Part shown: piece by piece, positions 27,642 to 35,972 of the stretch
Numbering within the stretch: position 1 is the first letter of the stretch
Layout of the letters: each line of letters opens with the position of its first letter
NCBI RefSeq assembly: GCF_037893185.1
Contig: NZ_CP140772.1
Coordinates: forward strand, 1,364,001 to 1,428,000
DNA length: 64,000 nucleotides
Direction of reading: 5' to 3'
From: Chitinophaga sp. 180180018-3
GTDB lineage: Bacteria > Bacteroidota > Bacteroidia > Chitinophagales > Chitinophagaceae
Made by a program: the position numbers and the translations under genes
The notes under the pieces: generated by a model
Database searches by the model: none
What the model saw: the letters and a program-made list of their open reading frames with translations, nothing else
What the model was told of the DNA's origin: nothing

Positions 27642-29429
27642 ATGCAACGTAGTATAAAAACAATACTTTCAGTAACATTGTTGTCAGTGGTGCTTCATTC
27701 ATGTTCAAAATTTTTAGATAGGGAGCCGCTTTCCCAGATAGCTCCTGACAAAGCTTTTAATTCTGAAAACGAACTGGACCTATACGCTAATTCTTTTTAC
27801 GATGGTATTTTGCCCGGCCCTTCGGGAAATGATCAGGCAACCAGTCTTCCTTTTTATGGTCTGACCGGCGAAAATTCGGATAACATCGTATTGAATGGTC
27901 TGCCAGGCGAGCTTACGGGAAACAGGATCATACCGGTATCTGGGGGCGGCTGGAGTTGGGACCAGCTCAGGAATATCAATTATTTTATCAATAATTGCCG
28001 GAGCGGCAACGTAAATCCATCCATAGTAAATAAGTATGTAGGAGCGGCCAGGTTTTTCCGTGCTTTCTTTTATTTTTCTATGGTCGCCAGGTTTGGGGAT
28101 GTGCCCTGGTATTCCGATGTAATATCTCCCAACGATGATAAAGCATTGCTGAAACCACGGGATTCCCGGGTCATGATCATTGACTCCGTACTTAATGATA
28201 TAGACTATGCCATCAATAATCTGGATTCTTCAAAATCGAGTGTGAACAAGGTAAATAAGTGGACCGCATTGGCGCTTAAATCCAGGATCTGCCTTTTTGA
28301 AGGTACTTTCAGAAAATATCATACAGAGTTTGCACTGCCGGGAAGCACCGAATTATTAACACAGGCAGCAAATGCAGCATTGCAATTGATTAGCAGCGGT
28401 CAGTATAATTTATATGTTGGCAGCAACCCGCAGACTGCTTATCAGGAACTGTTCACCACTGCATCAAAAAATAATAGTGAGTATATTCTCGCACGTAATT
28501 TTTTGTCCCAGGCCAATATCTATTATAGCGTCAATTATTATACTATCTCTCCTTCATTTGGTAAGCCCGGATTGGAAAAGAATCTTGTGAATTCTTATCT
28601 TATGAAAGACGGAAGCCGGTTTACGGATACACCAGGCTATGATACGCTTTCTTTTTATACCGAAATGCAGAACAGGGATCCCAGGCTTTCTCAAACAATC
28701 AGAACGCCGGGCTATAAAAGGATCGGAGGAGCTGCTACACTGGTGCCCTCTTTTACCAGCACCTGCACAGGGTATCAGCTAACTAAGTTTGTAACAGATG
28801 AGTCACAGGATAAATTGAATGGAAATTCCAATCCTTTACCCATCTTCCGGCTTGCAGAGGTATTATTAAACTATGCAGAAGCAAAAGCAGAGTTGGGAAC
28901 CCTTACACAGACAGATCTGGATGTATCTCTTAACAGGTTAAGAGCAAGGGTAGGGATGCCATCCCTTCTTCTTGCAACAGCCAATAGCGTCATAGACCCT
29001 TTCCTGGCAACTGCATATACCCATGTCAATGGCCAGAATAAAGGGATTATCCTCGAGATCAGAAGAGAAAGAAGGATAGAACTGGTGATGGAGGGATCCA
29101 GGTGGAATGACCTGATGCGCTGGAAAGAAGGTCACTTGCTGACAAACCAATTTAAGGGCATGCACTTTAGCGGGTTAGGTGCTTTCGACCTGGATCATGA
29201 CGGTACTACAGATCTGGTTATATTTAAGGGTACGAAACCTCCGGTTGCTGCTGCTCAGTACCTGGAACTGGGAGTAGATGTTAACCTGGAAAATGATGCC
29301 AGCGGCGGCTTAATTACAATTCTTCCCACCATTAAAAAAACATTCAATGAAAGCCGGGATTATTTATTTCCTTTGCCAACGCAGGAACTGCTGTTGAATA
29401 AGAAATTAACACAGAATCCTAATTGGTGA
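27642..29429 (+). CDS. SusD/RagB-type lipoprotein of PUL 3
   Basis: About 595 residues from the ATG at 27642; the upstream ATG at 27630 adds MISI only. The lipobox is VLHSC (Cys21 of this form), followed by SKFLDREPLSQIAPDKAF, the typical SusD start. Later come YVGAARFFRAFFYFSMVARF, GDVPWYSD, FRLAEVLLNYAEAKAELG and ERRIELVMEGSRWNDLMRWK. It should be the surface-exposed binding partner of the upstream SusC. Confidence 0.95.
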   Translation: MQRSIKTILSVTLLSVVLHSCSKFLDREPLSQIAPDKAFNSENELDLYANSFYDGILPGPSGNDQATSLPFYGLTGENSDNIVLNGLPGELTGNRIIPVSGGGWSWDQLRNINYFINNCRSGNVNPSIVNKYVGAARFFRAFFYFSMVARFGDVPWYSDVISPNDDKALLKPRDSRVMIIDSVLNDIDYAINNLDSSKSSVNKVNKWTALALKSRICLFEGTFRKYHTEFALPGSTELLTQAANAALQLISSGQYNLYVGSNPQTAYQELFTTASKNNSEYILARNFLSQANIYYSVNYYTISPSFGKPGLEKNLVNSYLMKDGSRFTDTPGYDTLSFYTEMQNRDPRLSQTIRTPGYKRIGGAATLVPSFTSTCTGYQLTKFVTDESQDKLNGNSNPLPIFRLAEVLLNYAEAKAELGTLTQTDLDVSLNRLRARVGMPSLLLATANSVIDPFLATAYTHVNGQNKGIILEIRRERRIELVMEGSRWNDLMRWKEGHLLTNQFKGMHFSGLGAFDLDHDGTTDLVIFKGTKPPVAAAQYLELGVDVNLENDASGGLITILPTIKKTFNESRDYLFPLPTQELLLNKKLTQNPNW

Positions 29430-29452
29430 GTAACAAAATAGCATACTAACGG

Positions 29453-30364
29453 ATGAAAAGGAGAGAACTAATCAGGGCATTGGGAATATCGTCACTGTTC
29501 CCACTTTCATCGATCGCAGGCATTGGAAATGCAACGCCTGCAGGCAACCGGCGATTGAGGATTGCCCATCTTACAGATATACATTTAAAAGATGACTTTA
29601 ATGCGCCCGGGCATTTTGCAAAATGTTTGCAGCATGTACAGCATCTCACTCCGTCGGTTGATCTCATACTTAACGGAGGCGATATCGTATTTGATGCCAA
29701 TAAGGAAAATGTTTCAAGTATCACCCAACAGTGGAACTTATACCATGCTATTATCAAAAAGGAATGCTCCATCCCTGTATATCATGTCCTGGGAAATCAT
29801 GATGTCTGGTGGAATGAGGATGACCGCAACCAGACCCTTTATGGCAAAAAACTGGCGATGGATCAGTTACATCTGGATCGTCCTTATTATTCTTTTGTGA
29901 AAAACGGCTGGAAATTTATTTGCCTGGATAGCGTACACCTGGATATCGATAACACCTGGTATATCGGTAAACTGGGGGAGGCACAATTTGACTGGCTCAA
30001 AGAAGAATTAAATAGTACCAACCCTGCTACCCCTATATGCATTCTTTCACATATCCCGATTTTGACGGCTACCAACCTGATTGCAGATGATGTTGTAAAT
30101 AGATGGGAAATGTTAGGCGGTGATATGCATACGGATGTTGCAAAGATTATTCATCTTTTTTATCAACATCCTAATGTCAAATTATGTTTGGGAGGTCATA
30201 TCCATCTGTTGGATAAAGTTGTTTATAACAATGTAACCTATATCTGTGACGGTGCTGTCAGCGGCGCATGGTGGAAGGGGAATAACAGGGAAACGGCCCC
30301 TGGTTACGGGTTAATAGATCTGTATGCGAACGGAGATTTTCATGCTTCCTATGTGAATTATTGA
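29453..30364 (+). CDS. Exported metallophosphoesterase (calcineurin-like)
   Basis: 303 residues carrying the binuclear-metal motifs in order: LTDIHL (DxH), NGGDIV (GD), LGNHD (GNHD), CILSHIP (H) and LGGHIHLL (GHxH). The N-terminus MKRRELIRALGIS, followed by a hydrophobic run, looks like a Tat-type signal. As the last gene of PUL 3 and its only enzyme, it could remove phosphate from the imported substrate, though this is inference. A strong terminator lies just beyond. Confidence 0.9.
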   Translation: MKRRELIRALGISSLFPLSSIAGIGNATPAGNRRLRIAHLTDIHLKDDFNAPGHFAKCLQHVQHLTPSVDLILNGGDIVFDANKENVSSITQQWNLYHAIIKKECSIPVYHVLGNHDVWWNEDDRNQTLYGKKLAMDQLHLDRPYYSFVKNGWKFICLDSVHLDIDNTWYIGKLGEAQFDWLKEELNSTNPATPICILSHIPILTATNLIADDVVNRWEMLGGDMHTDVAKIIHLFYQHPNVKLCLGGHIHLLDKVVYNNVTYICDGAVSGAWWKGNNRETAPGYGLIDLYANGDFHASYVNY

Positions 30365-30406
30365 TAATCCTGGAAGCGGAAATTTAGTTAAAACAATATT
30401 GAAGAA

Positions 30407-30440
30407 AAGGCTTGTAAGTGCTAAGCTTACAGGCCTTTTT
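30407..30440 (+). terminator. Terminator of PUL 3
   Basis: AAGGCTTGTAAG (30407-30418) pairs with CTTACAGGCCTT (30426-30437), 12 bp with one G-U, 7-base loop, followed by TTT and TTATT. Confidence 0.85.
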
Positions 30441-30443
30441 ATT

Positions 30444-30821
30444 GCCGGCATATATTCCGGTAAATCATTTAAAATAGTTTGGATAGATAACTATACTTGT
30501 TAGTAGTTTCAAAAAATAGCAGACTTATTAGTAGTAATAATAATCATGGAAATAATCCACAGTGCTGCTTCTTTGGGTATCATGCGGTATTATGTTGTTA
30601 TCTTGAAAAAGATTTTACTCAAAGGGATTTGTTTTTTATTATCAATAAATACTACATTAGATTACTGTGCAGATATCACGGTAATTTGGAACCCTAACCC
30701 CGCATAAAAACCCGGTTATATATAATGATCATGTTAACTGGGAGCATACCTGATTTATCTTCCCGATAATAAAGTCTGTAAGCTTACATATTGTTATTTC
30801 TTAACCAAAAAAATTCTAAAA
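30444..30821. other. 378-bp upstream region of the small-peptide operon
   Basis: AT-rich, and no convincing protein gene: a 66-codon TTG-started frame (30497-30697) lacks any recognisable feature. Its main structure is a perfect 12-bp palindrome close to the first peptide gene. No exact TAnnTTTG box is seen; TATCTTGA near 30600-30607 is the nearest match. Confidence 0.4.
30777..30788. promoter_or_regulatory. Perfect 12-bp palindrome, possible operator
   Basis: TGTAAGCTTACA is self-complementary and lies 33 bp before the ATG of the first peptide gene. The half-sites TGTAAG and CTTACA recur in the terminator hairpin at 30413-30431, which may be chance. Confidence 0.35.
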
Positions 30822-31022
30822 ATGAACGGTCTTACATTGGAACTCCAGCATGTACCTGTTGTAGCAGTTAAACAGGATTTAATGCAAAAACGTACAGTTT
30901 CCGAACTTTCTGAAAAGGAAATGCTCGAAATCGACGGCGGTACTTCACCTATTTGCGCTGCTGCGGCAGTATGCGCTGTTGGCTATTACTGTGGCAAGGC
31001 ACTCTATTATGCAACTCACTAA
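30822..31022 (+). CDS. Double-glycine leader peptide precursor 1 (bacteriocin-like)
   Basis: 66 residues. The leader ends QKRTVSELSEKEMLEIDGG (22-40), the C39-peptidase type pattern with hydrophobic positions before Gly-Gly. Cleavage after Gly40 would release a 26-residue core from T41 with Cys at 45, 51 and 57 (six-residue spacing) and many Ala and aromatic residues. The leader is nearly identical to that of the next gene, so both are likely processed by the same machinery. No transporter-peptidase or modification enzyme is nearby, so export would be in trans. Activity (antimicrobial, signalling or other) is inference. Confidence 0.75.
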   Translation: MNGLTLELQHVPVVAVKQDLMQKRTVSELSEKEMLEIDGGTSPICAAAAVCAVGYYCGKALYYATH

Positions 31023-31070
31023 GGCTGCGAAGTTGCCCTCTGATTACACGTTTATTAAAAACTTTGATTT

Positions 31071-31259
31071 ATGGAAAAAGAATTGGTATTAAGTAAACCC
31101 AATATTTCGCAACCTTTGTTTGAGAAAAGAACAGTAACAGAGTTGTCTGACGACCAGATGGAAAGGGTTGACAGTGGCGGAAGCTGGACACTCACCCTTA
31201 TTGCCACCTCACTGTTTTGTGTAAGCGCTTATGTTGGTTACAAGGAAGCGGCGAAATAG
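31071..31259 (+). CDS. Double-glycine leader peptide precursor 2 (bacteriocin-like)
   Basis: 62 residues. The leader ends EKRTVTELSDDQMERVDSGG (18-37), matching precursor 1 in the KRTV(S/T)ELS block and Gly-Gly end. The 25-residue core (from S38) is hydrophobic (WTLTLIATSLFC, then VSAYVGY) with a charged tail KEAAK, suggesting a membrane-spanning or membrane-active helix. It has one Cys. Starting 48 bp after gene 1, it may form a two-peptide system with it, by analogy to class IIb bacteriocins. Its functional role is not shown by sequence. Confidence 0.7.
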   Translation: MEKELVLSKPNISQPLFEKRTVTELSDDQMERVDSGGSWTLTLIATSLFCVSAYVGYKEAAK

Positions 31260-31318
31260 TAAGTAACCGCTTTTTCAAACCCCGGCAACCCAGTTGATCA
31301 AAGTTAAAATGTGTTTAT

Positions 31319-31453
31319 ATGGACTTTCTCAAAAGAATATCGTTTGATAGTAATAGTGATTTTATGCATATTGTTTGGGTAGTCGCTACTTTGATATCAG
31401 TTAGCTTTCTTGGTTACATACTGGGAAAATTTATCTGGTATGTATCACATTAA
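31319..31453 (+). CDS. 44-residue single-pass membrane protein, operon partner of the leader peptides
   Basis: Too short for usual gene calls: ATG 31319 to TAA 31451-31453. It has a positively charged, Ser-rich N-terminus (MDFLKRISFDSNSDFM) and one TM helix of about 22 residues from residue 17 (HIVWVVATLISVSFLGYILG). No double-glycine leader is present. Position after the two precursors, before a strong terminator, fits an immunity or accessory protein, but this is inference. It could also be a third, leaderless peptide. Confidence 0.5.
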   Translation: MDFLKRISFDSNSDFMHIVWVVATLISVSFLGYILGKFIWYVSH

Positions 31454-31476
31454 CTAAAGTAGCTTTGAGCGAAAAT

Positions 31477-31517
31477 AAAAAAGGTTGCTGTGCGTTGGTG
31501 CGCAGCAACCTTTTTTT
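31477..31517. terminator. Strong bidirectional terminator
   Basis: An A-run then GGTTGCTG (31483-31490) pairs with CAGCAACC (31503-31510), extended inward by three more pairs (one G-U) to an 11-bp stem with a 6-base loop. A-run and T-run flank it on both sides. It ends the peptide operon (plus) and the VOC gene (minus). Confidence 0.9.
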
Positions 31518-31529
31518 ATTGCGCTTTTT

Positions 31530-31895
31530 TTATTCCACAGTCCATACCGCCAGCTCGTAACCGTCGGGATCTGTAAAGTGGAAACGCCTGCCGCCAGGGA
31601 ATTCGAAGACATCTTTTACAATTGTACCTCCCGCTGCAATAACCTTGTCTTTGGTAGCATCAAGATCATTGGAATAAAGCACCACGAGCATAGTGCCTTT
31701 CACCGGTTTCCCAGGCAGGAACCCTCCGTCCACATAATCTCCCTCAAATGCCGTATAGTCGGGACCGTAGTCAGCGAACTTCCAGCCAAAACTGGCGGAA
31801 TAAAATTTCTTAGCACGATCGAGATCTTCAGAAAGGAACTCGATATACTGTACCTGTTCGTGTTTGTACTTACTCTGGGATGGAGTGGACGACAT
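31530..31895 (-). CDS. VOC-superfamily (glyoxalase/dioxygenase-fold) protein
   Basis: About 121 residues from ATG 31895 (MSSTPSQSKYKH); the open frame runs further upstream from a GTG but without supporting features. The VOC pattern is visible: VQYIEFLSEDLDRAKKFYSA, SFGWKFADYGPDYTAFEG, then VVLYSNDLDATKDKVIAAGG and FHFTDPDGYELAVW. The end motif matches the second metal-ligand strand. Family members include glyoxalases and antibiotic-binding proteins; the role here is unknown. Confidence 0.85.
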   Translation of the reverse strand: MSSTPSQSKYKHEQVQYIEFLSEDLDRAKKFYSASFGWKFADYGPDYTAFEGDYVDGGFLPGKPVKGTMLVVLYSNDLDATKDKVIAAGGTIVKDVFEFPGGRRFHFTDPDGYELAVWTVE

Positions 31896-32203
31896 AAAAT
31901 ATATGGTTTTGCCCGAAGATATCGAATTAGTCAGTTTGTCGGTTGGATAAAAACGACAAACTTCACCCAATGCAGCAATCAGGCCCCGATCCCAAATATT
32001 CACAATTCCTTAATTTTTAAGAAATACACTATTAATAAACAAAGTTTAATCTTGCTTAACAATTCGTGAAGGGGAAATAACAGATAAATCAGTAGCAATT
32101 GAGTCAACAGTAGCCAATTAATCATTGGTGGCGGATAACGCTGCCCTATAAACACACCGATGTAGCACACGTCAGCGATTAAATAAACTTTGAAACGATA
32201 ACT

Positions 32204-34615
32204 ATGGAATTGTCCAAATGTATTTGGAAAGCTATGCCCTTGCTTCTCGCATCCTGGGGATTTGCGGCGAAGTTATGCGCACAGGACTCTCTGAAAGCAG
32301 ATAGTCTTGTCTTGTCTAATCGGAGTGGAGTAGAGAACATTTTACAGGGTAATGTAGCCGGATTGAGGGTTAAAAGCTGGTCGGGCACGCCAGGCACCCA
32401 ATCCACACTTAACCTGCGGGGATTGAATTTAGATCCCACCGACCACTCCACCATGCCCCTTATTCTGATCAACGGCGTCCCTGTTATTGCCAGTCCATCA
32501 AATGTAACCGGGCTCAATCCGCTCAGTTATTACTCACCAGATCAGATTGATCACATCGAAATTATCCGGGACATCGACCGGCTGGCGGCCTATGGGGTTC
32601 AGGCGCCTAATGGTGCACTTAACATCGTCATGAAGGAGGGAAAACCCGGATCTATTCATGTCAGCGGCCGGGCGTTTGCCGGGGTCAACTTTCTGCAGAA
32701 TATGGATTACCGGAAGGATGCCTTTTACAATTTCAACACCCGTGCCCGCAGGGAAGTATACGGCAGCGGACCTGTTGTTAACGGGCAAAGTGTACTGGTC
32801 GACGGCGCCGGCACTTACGGTTCATACCTGTTCGGGTTAACAAATTACCAGGATCAGGGAGTAATTAAGAATACCGGATTTGGAACACAGTCCCTCTTTC
32901 TGAATGCCAGGTATAATATTTCCAATCGGCTGTCGGCACACTTTTACAACAACCTGGCGCTTGCAAACCGCAAAGGGCGCTACGCCGGAGAGTTTAACAG
33001 GGATCTTCCCCAGCCGGTTGTTGGTGATGAGAATTTCTTCACGGACAAAAAACGGAACATTGGACTGATTTCTTCCATGGGACTTACCTATCAGCTGGAT
33101 TCCAGTCTCAAAATCAGCTCTGTGGGGGGATTGTCGTACGAAGGTGCAGGTCGTGATGTATACGTTCCCTCGAATGTATTAGACGGAAATATTTATGCAG
33201 CGAGTGCCGCTTTCAGAAGACAGCTGATCACTTTAAATACGGCTTTAAATTATGTACATAGCTTTTCAGATGTACTGAAACTGGATATGACGCTTGGCAA
33301 TGAGTTAAGATATACCGATGACAGGCTGACTTCAGTAGATGGTAAACGCAGTATGGAAAATGGAGGATCAAACTATGTAAAGGTAGTAACCGGCTACAAT
33401 GCTAAACAAACTAATGCTTTGTCAGACCACGAAAGAGAAAGGCTGTTGTCTTTTTACGGAATCTGGAAATGGAAGTATAAAGAAGACCTTGGCGTAAATA
33501 TGGTGCTCCGCGCTGATGGAAGCTCACTTTACAAGAATAAATGGGCGCTTTACCCGGCATTAGGTATTCATTATGATCTGAAAAACACGCTGAGCATACC
33601 TGTAAAAGTCAACGCCTCTATCGGAAAAACAGGCATGCTGAGCAGACCGGAAGTTTATCGAGGAGAACTGGAGGGATATGGAGATTATTATGGCGGTAAT
33701 TATCTGGGTATCGGACAACTTTACCCGGCCTTCCGGGATGCAAAGAGTGTGGGGGTTTACCAGCTCGATGCAGGATTGTCTTTTGCACTGCTGCACAACC
33801 TGAATTTTTCTATTAATTACTTCAATAAAGTTTACCGGGATTTTACCTACCAAAGATACCTGTCTAATATTAATGGCATTGACTACAATTATGAAACCGG
33901 CGGATCACTTGGTCTGTCAGGGGTTGAATTGAACCTCGATGTGAAATGGGTGCAAACACGCCGCTTTATCTGGACAAGTAATTTCAACATAGCCTCCTAC
34001 CGGAATAAAGTAAAATCGCTGCCTGGTGATATTGAGAATACCAGTCTGGCTTACCTCGGAGCACTTTCAAAAGGAGATGCAGTAACCTCACTGGTCGCCT
34101 ACGAAAACAAACAGCAAAAGATTATAGGAAATAGTGAGCCCAAGGCCTTTGGCGGCTTCACCAATACTTTCCGTTATGGGAATGTTGCTGCGAGCCTGAC
34201 AATGACGTATGCCTGGGGTGCGCACACCTTGGCAGAGTCTTTTACCAGCAGGTATTATGCAGACAGAGTGGATAATAATTTCCCGCTTAAAAACGCGGAA
34301 ACGCCCTACTATCTGATAAACGCGGATGCAGACGGACGCACGGTGTATCAGGGAATCCGGACCATCGAGGAAGGAAGTTTTATCCGGTTAAACAAGGCAG
34401 CTGTTTCTTATCATCTTGGCACCCTGTTGGGCGGGCGACTAAGGCGGCTGAGCGATATGGAAGTATATGTCAGCGGCGACAATCTGTTCACGCTCTCCAG
34501 ATACAGCGGAATTAATCCCGAGGAAAATATAACAGGTATCCGGAAGCACGATCTGAGCTATACAGGAACACCTTTACCTTCTTCCGTTGCACTGGGACTA
34601 AAAGTAGGTTTTTAA
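32204..34615 (+). CDS. Short SusC-like TonB-dependent receptor, first gene of PUL 2
   Basis: 803 residues, far shorter than the usual 1000-1100. After the signal peptide (ending about LCAQ) it lacks both STN and carboxypeptidase-D-like domains and goes almost directly into a plug (GVENILQGNVAGLRVKSWSG, LNLRGLNLDP, LILINGVPVIAS, IEIIRDIDRLAAYGVQAPNG). The beta-barrel ends SVALGLKVGF. It is paired with a SusD-like gene 2 bp downstream. The reduced form might be an import barrel of simplified type, or a sibling of the full pair 4 kb on. Confidence 0.9.
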   Translation: MELSKCIWKAMPLLLASWGFAAKLCAQDSLKADSLVLSNRSGVENILQGNVAGLRVKSWSGTPGTQSTLNLRGLNLDPTDHSTMPLILINGVPVIASPSNVTGLNPLSYYSPDQIDHIEIIRDIDRLAAYGVQAPNGALNIVMKEGKPGSIHVSGRAFAGVNFLQNMDYRKDAFYNFNTRARREVYGSGPVVNGQSVLVDGAGTYGSYLFGLTNYQDQGVIKNTGFGTQSLFLNARYNISNRLSAHFYNNLALANRKGRYAGEFNRDLPQPVVGDENFFTDKKRNIGLISSMGLTYQLDSSLKISSVGGLSYEGAGRDVYVPSNVLDGNIYAASAAFRRQLITLNTALNYVHSFSDVLKLDMTLGNELRYTDDRLTSVDGKRSMENGGSNYVKVVTGYNAKQTNALSDHERERLLSFYGIWKWKYKEDLGVNMVLRADGSSLYKNKWALYPALGIHYDLKNTLSIPVKVNASIGKTGMLSRPEVYRGELEGYGDYYGGNYLGIGQLYPAFRDAKSVGVYQLDAGLSFALLHNLNFSINYFNKVYRDFTYQRYLSNINGIDYNYETGGSLGLSGVELNLDVKWVQTRRFIWTSNFNIASYRNKVKSLPGDIENTSLAYLGALSKGDAVTSLVAYENKQQKIIGNSEPKAFGGFTNTFRYGNVAASLTMTYAWGAHTLAESFTSRYYADRVDNNFPLKNAETPYYLINADADGRTVYQGIRTIEEGSFIRLNKAAVSYHLGTLLGGRLRRLSDMEVYVSGDNLFTLSRYSGINPEENITGIRKHDLSYTGTPLPSSVALGLKVGF

Positions 34616-34617
34616 GA

Positions 34618-35934
34618 ATGATGATGCAAAAAAAACGCTATATGAAATGTTGGAAGTTCATCCCGATAGTAGCGGTGACCATCCTTTTTTCCTGTCAGGA
34701 TACCATGACGATCAGGGATTTGGAAAACAAGACTGTTACACAGGGTTATTACAATTCACCACAACGGATTCAGCAGGCCGTTATCGGGGGATATGTTGAT
34801 CTCAGGAGGGCACTGCTGGCCAATTATGCCTGGATGATGTATGGGGAAGCAAGAACCGGAGATCTGAAAGTAGCCGTTCCTTACCAGGACGCGGTGGTAA
34901 ATCAACAACTGACCGCAGACAATCGCTATGTAGCAGAGCTTTCCGACTGGGGGTATTTCTACGATGTGATCAAAGATGCGAACGACGTACTGGACATTGT
35001 AGACCAGGCAGACAAAGGAATACTCAATCCCTATCAGCGGAATTTATTCAGAGGAGAAGCACTGGCCCTCAAATCAATTGCCTATTTCTATGTTGCCCGT
35101 ATCTGGGGAGATATTCCATCGGCTGAAAAGAACAATATGGGAACGCGCCTGACCAATGAAGCAGCTGTAACGCAGGCCGCTTTATGGGCATCGGAAGCCA
35201 GGGGCCTTTTACCCTGGCTGCTGATCAACGATGATGGTATTGAAAGCACTGCATTATCGTTAGTACGGTTTAACAAAACGGCCGTTACCTCACTGCTGGC
35301 TCAGGAGCAACTGTGGCTGGGTAAAGGACAGCAGGCATACGACCTGCTCAGCAATACATTTACTGCTGCCACGGCCGATAGCTTGTCGGGTTTTGGTTTA
35401 TCTACCGGAACAGACAGGCGAACCGATATCCCACAGAATCCATTGGATGGCCGCGTAATAAATATGCCATTAGCCAGAATGGATGCGATTTATCCCAAAG
35501 CCGACGCGCGCCGTACCAGGATGTTTACCATTTCAAAAACTGACAACGTGGCTACGCTGATCGTAAAAGACGCTACTGTACTGGAGCTGCTGCCGCAACG
35601 CGAATTGAATCTGCTTTTTGCAGAGGCAGCGTGGCGGTCGGGCCATCTGGAAGACGCAAAGGGATACCTGAAAAAGGCTGCTGCCGGTGCTACAGAAGAT
35701 TACAGCACTTTAACGGAAGCCACATTCGGAGATGCACTCCTGCTCGAACGGCAACGATTGCTGGTAGGTACCGGGCAACGTGTTTTCGACCTGATCAGGT
35801 TTGGTAAGGTGAGCGCATATATCCCCGCATTTACAGACGCCGATGTGAAAAAGGGAGCCGCCTGGTGGCCGCTTTCCGCAAACAGCATGAAGGGCAATGC
35901 GTTGAGTCAAAATAGTTTTTGGGCGAATCACTAA
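34618..35934 (+). CDS. SusD/RagB-type lipoprotein paired with the short receptor
   Basis: 438 residues, shorter than the usual 500-600. Lipobox ILFSC (Cys26) and the SusD pattern QGYYNSPQRIQQAVIGGYVD, YQRNLFRGEALALKSIAYFY, VARIWGDIPSA, LLFAEAAWRSGHLEDAKGYL and LLERQRLLVGTGQRVFDLIR. It sits 2 bp after the short receptor gene, giving a matched, reduced SusC/SusD pair. Confidence 0.9.
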   Translation: MMMQKKRYMKCWKFIPIVAVTILFSCQDTMTIRDLENKTVTQGYYNSPQRIQQAVIGGYVDLRRALLANYAWMMYGEARTGDLKVAVPYQDAVVNQQLTADNRYVAELSDWGYFYDVIKDANDVLDIVDQADKGILNPYQRNLFRGEALALKSIAYFYVARIWGDIPSAEKNNMGTRLTNEAAVTQAALWASEARGLLPWLLINDDGIESTALSLVRFNKTAVTSLLAQEQLWLGKGQQAYDLLSNTFTAATADSLSGFGLSTGTDRRTDIPQNPLDGRVINMPLARMDAIYPKADARRTRMFTISKTDNVATLIVKDATVLELLPQRELNLLFAEAAWRSGHLEDAKGYLKKAAAGATEDYSTLTEATFGDALLLERQRLLVGTGQRVFDLIRFGKVSAYIPAFTDADVKKGAAWWPLSANSMKGNALSQNSFWANH

Positions 35935-35972
35935 GCGAGTTCATAAAAAGTTGAATCGAAAAAACAAAACTA

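Noticed and set aside
30497..30697. 66-codon frame with several Cys (CCFFGYH, LCCYLEK)
   Set aside because: TTG start, no leader motif, no similarity to the nearby peptides and a composition typical of AT-rich non-coding DNA.
30822..31259. Lanthipeptide interpretation of the two precursors
   Set aside because: Peptide 1's core has almost no Ser/Thr and no lanthionine synthetase gene is present; a plain double-glycine peptide is the simpler reading.
31896..32003. N-terminal extension of the VOC protein from a GTG at 32003
   Set aside because: The VOC fold begins after the ATG at 31895; the upstream residues show no family similarity.
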